A stretch of DNA of 64,000 nucleotides from Marixanthomonas sp. SCSIO 43207 (GTDB taxonomy: Bacteria > Bacteroidota > Bacteroidia > Flavobacteriales > Flavobacteriaceae). This document shows, piece after piece, positions 61,690-64,000 of this stretch. Position 1 is the first letter of the stretch. Each line of letters begins with the position of its first letter. The position numbers were made by a program, and so were the translations under genes. The stretch lies in assembly GCF_019904255.1 (NCBI RefSeq), contig NZ_CP063203.1, positions 930,001-994,000 on the forward strand. Reading direction: 5' to 3'. The notes below the pieces were generated by a model. The model searched no databases and was not told where the DNA came from. It saw only the letters and a list, made by a program, of their open reading frames with translations.

Positions 61690-61719
61690 GAAACGCCTCC
61701 GTAAATCGGGGGCGTTTCT
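61690..61719 (+). terminator. Terminator after ompA
   Basis: GAAACGCC (61690-61697) pairs with GGCGTTTC (61711-61718), extended by three inner pairs (one T-G) around a seven-base loop, followed by Ts. Confidence 0.8.
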
Positions 61720-61731
61720 TATTTTTAAGGT

Positions 61732-64000
61732 ATGCAAACTTTTCTAGAAGATACCTTATTTACACTACAACAAAAGCATACAGATTTATCTAAGCTTACC
61801 CTTATCTTTCCAAGTAAAAGAGCAGGAGGCTTTTTTAAAAACTTCATTAGTAAACATGCAGTCACAACTTCTTTTTTGCCCAAAATAGTAAGTATTGAAG
61901 AATTTATTCAAGACGTTTCAGATCTTACTATAATTAATAACACCGAATTACTTTTTAAGAGTTATAGCGTTTATTTAAACACGAAATCATTTACTCAAAA
62001 AGAAGATTTTGAAAGTTTCAATTCTTGGGCTGTTACTCTTTTAAATGACTTTAATGAAATAGATAGATACCTTGTAAACCCAAAAGATTTCTTCAATTAC
62101 CTAGGAAGTATAAAATCCATGGAACGATGGAATCTAAAAGAAGAAAAAACAGAACTCATTCAAAATTATCTTAAATTTTGGAACAGTCTCCTAGATTTTT
62201 ATTCGGCATTAAAAAACATTTTAATTGAGGACTCTATTGGTTATCAAGGATTGGTATACCGGGTTGCTTCAGAAAAAATTGATGATTACATAACGGATCA
62301 TTCAAATGGTAGGTATGCATTTATTGGTTTTAATGCTCTTAACTCAGCCGAACAGCATATTATTCAAAAATTATTACATGCAGGCAATAGTGAAGTTTAT
62401 TGGGATCTAGACACTACATTACTCAATAATACGAAACACAGTGCTTCATTGTTTATACGAAGATATTTAAAACAATGGCCTTATTTTGAAAAAAATAAAC
62501 CTTTGGGCGTTTCAAATTATTTTGGTCAACAAAAAACCATTCAAATTGTTGAGGCTCAAAAGAACATTGTTCAAGCAAAATATGTAGGGCAACTTTTAGC
62601 GTCTTATTCACCAAAAAAGCTACATAATACTGCTGTAGTATTAGCAGATGAGAATTTATTAATACCAGTCCTCAGCTCGTTACCAGACAACGTGACATCG
62701 GTTAACGTTACAATGGGAACTGTGCTTAAAAACTTTCCCGCTACGCTGTTTTTTGAGCTTCTGCTGTCCTTTCATATAAATGCTTCAGAAACATTATACT
62801 ATAAAGATGTTCTAGAGCTTATCAATCATCCTATTGGTACTACATTACTCGTTAGTGGCTCACAAGTAGTTTCACATATTGGTAAAGAAAACAAAACACA
62901 TTTTACCATTAACGAGTTACTTGATTTTGCATCAAATGGTGATAGGGAGGTGTTAACGTGGTTATTTGACTATTGGAATGATGATAGTAAAAAAGCAGTG
63001 TCAGTATGTTTAACGCTGTTAGATACTTTGAAAAACAAGTTTCAAGAAAACCCGATAGAACGCGTGGTTTTATATCAACTACACAAAGTATTTACAGAGA
63101 TTGAGGCTTTAAATAACACCTATTCACACCTTAACTCAATAAAGACAGTACAAGGGCTATTTACCGAGTTAATTGCAACTACTTCACTAGACTTTGAAGG
63201 AGACGCGTATGAAGGATTGCAAATAATGGGAGTTCTGGAAACCCGTGTGCTAGATTTTGAAAATATTATTGTAACCTCGGTGAACGAAGGGGTTTTACCT
63301 ACCGGAAAGTCAAACGCTTCATTTATTACCTACGATTTAAAAAAAGAATTCAACCTACCTTTATATACCGAAAAGGATGCAATTTATACCTACCATTTTT
63401 ATCATATGCTGCAACGAGCAAAAGAGGTTACATTGTTGTATAATAACTTTTCAGAAGGAATTAATACAGGTGAGAAGAGTAGGTTTTTAATGCAACTCGA
63501 GATTGAAAAACAAGCCAATCACACTATTTCAAAAACGGTGCTTTCTCCCAAAATTACTCCGGTAGTTCAGTCACTTAAAAAAATACAGAAAACCGATGCG
63601 GTTATGAAGCGTTTACAAGAAATAGCAGAGCAAGGTTTTTCACCCTCGGCACTTAGCAGTTACATTCGCAATCCAATTGATTTTTATTTTCAGAAAATTT
63701 TACGACTTTCTGAATTTGATGAAGTTGAAGAAACTGTTGCTGCCAATACACTAGGGACAATAGTTCACGATACATTAGAAACATTTTACAAACCATTTGA
63801 AGGCACATTTCTCACTTCAGAAAAAATAAAAGGTTTAAAACCACAAATTGATAAAGAAGTTAGCAAACAATTTGAACTATCTTTTAAAGGAGGCACCTTT
63901 AATAAAGGAAAAAACCTTATCATTTTTGAAGTGGCAAAACGATATATAGAAAACTTCTTACATTTTGAACTAGCTGAGATTGAAAAAGGAAATTCAATTA
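61732..64000 (+). CDS. AddB-like PD-(D/E)XK nuclease family protein, N-terminal part (cut by window edge)
   Basis: An ATG at 61732 opens a frame with no stop to the window end (756 codons). It begins M-Q-T-F-L-E-D-T-L and has L-T-L-I-F-P-S-K-R-A-G-G-F, as in AddB-like proteins. Later landmarks are V-N-V-T-M-G-T, M-G-V-L-E-T-R-V-L-D-F-E, V-N-E-G-V-L-P-T-G-K-S, and near the edge L-S-S-Y-I-R-N-P-I-D-F-Y-F and G-T-I-V-H-D-T-L-E, the start of the nuclease domain. It is the likely partner of the AddA-like gene, separated from it by kbl and ompA. Confidence 0.85.
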   Translation, partial: MQTFLEDTLFTLQQKHTDLSKLTLIFPSKRAGGFFKNFISKHAVTTSFLPKIVSIEEFIQDVSDLTIINNTELLFKSYSVYLNTKSFTQKEDFESFNSWAVTLLNDFNEIDRYLVNPKDFFNYLGSIKSMERWNLKEEKTELIQNYLKFWNSLLDFYSALKNILIEDSIGYQGLVYRVASEKIDDYITDHSNGRYAFIGFNALNSAEQHIIQKLLHAGNSEVYWDLDTTLLNNTKHSASLFIRRYLKQWPYFEKNKPLGVSNYFGQQKTIQIVEAQKNIVQAKYVGQLLASYSPKKLHNTAVVLADENLLIPVLSSLPDNVTSVNVTMGTVLKNFPATLFFELLLSFHINASETLYYKDVLELINHPIGTTLLVSGSQVVSHIGKENKTHFTINELLDFASNGDREVLTWLFDYWNDDSKKAVSVCLTLLDTLKNKFQENPIERVVLYQLHKVFTEIEALNNTYSHLNSIKTVQGLFTELIATTSLDFEGDAYEGLQIMGVLETRVLDFENIIVTSVNEGVLPTGKSNASFITYDLKKEFNLPLYTEKDAIYTYHFYHMLQRAKEVTLLYNNFSEGINTGEKSRFLMQLEIEKQANHTISKTVLSPKITPVVQSLKKIQKTDAVMKRLQEIAEQGFSPSALSSYIRNPIDFYFQKILRLSEFDEVEETVAANTLGTIVHDTLETFYKPFEGTFLTSEKIKGLKPQIDKEVSKQFELSFKGGTFNKGKNLIIFEVAKRYIENFLHFELAEIEKGNSI

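Noticed and set aside
1-64000. CRISPR array, tRNA, rRNA, integrase or transposase
   Set aside because: No regularly spaced repeats, cloverleaf-like genes, rRNA segments or recombinase motifs were seen on either strand.

Overview
The window looks like chromosomal DNA of a marine-type Flavobacteriaceae bacterium (phylum Bacteroidota). The signs are low GC, almost no Shine-Dalgarno sequences, many TAnnTTTG-type -7 promoter boxes, a type IX secretion sorting tail, an IPExxxVDY protein, a complete Bat (Bacteroides aerotolerance) operon, and the acpP-fabF-rnc and DUF177-rpmF-fabH-accB-accC gene orders. I see no transposase, integrase, phage gene, tRNA, rRNA or CRISPR array; this is core genome with accessory pieces. 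Both ends cut genes: the C-terminus of a YceD/DUF177 protein at the left and an AddB-like nuclease at the right.

Layout. 1-3.7 kb: ribosomal L32 and fatty-acid initiation (rpmF, fabH, accB, accC), closed by a strong terminator. 3.7-9.8 kb: a translationally coupled trio (FAD oxidoreductase, mtgA, GreA-like protein), a glycerol-3-phosphate dehydrogenase, pheS, several small flavobacterial unknowns including a 56-residue membrane protein, and a CvpA-like protein. 9.8-12.1 kb: beta-carbonic anhydrase with a SulP anion transporter. 12.6-21.7 kb: the Bat operon, read leftward from MoxR through DUF58, a BatD-like/DUF4381-like protein, BatA, BatB, BatC and BatD to BatE. 22-29.6 kb: a lipoprotein, an SDR enzyme, an AlbA_2-like protein, a T9SS cargo protein, an SPFH-GYF_2 protein with a two-zinc-ribbon membrane protein and a phosphatase, and an acyl-ACP desaturase. 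29.7-34 kb: an ALDH7-type dehydrogenase, 3-hydroxyanthranilate dioxygenase, a CAP lipoprotein, an isoaspartyl peptidase and an ABM protein. 34-41 kb: an RND efflux operon bracketed by a MarR/GbsR-like and a TetR regulator. 41-44.7 kb: YCII lipoprotein, CYTH protein, epimerase-like protein, dinB, SH3 lipoprotein. 44.7-49 kb: pyk, IPExxxVDY, rnc, fabF, acpP on the minus strand. 49-54 kb: purN, viroplasmin-RNase H, a secreted protein, a PfkB kinase and a long PurF paralog. 54.1-54.9 kb: two nearly identical 77-nt candidate small-RNA genes around a 93-residue lysine-rich protein. 55-64 kb: superoxide dismutase, AddA-like helicase-nuclease, kbl, OmpA with calcium-binding repeats, and AddB-like nuclease.

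The most unusual signal is the duplicated small-RNA unit at 54188-54264 and 54826-54901. Each copy has an exact -7 box at the same 3-nt spacing upstream, a 5' hairpin, a conserved linker and a perfect or near-perfect terminator stem, with only three differences between copies. Other items worth following are a near-palindromic operator between the promoter elements of the efflux regulator, a 12-bp perfect inverted repeat against the start codon of 3-hydroxyanthranilate dioxygenase, the SPFH/zinc-ribbon pair resembling Bacillus YdjI/YdjG, and the GreA-fold protein coupled to mtgA. All calls come from reading sequence and recalled family motifs; no database search was run.
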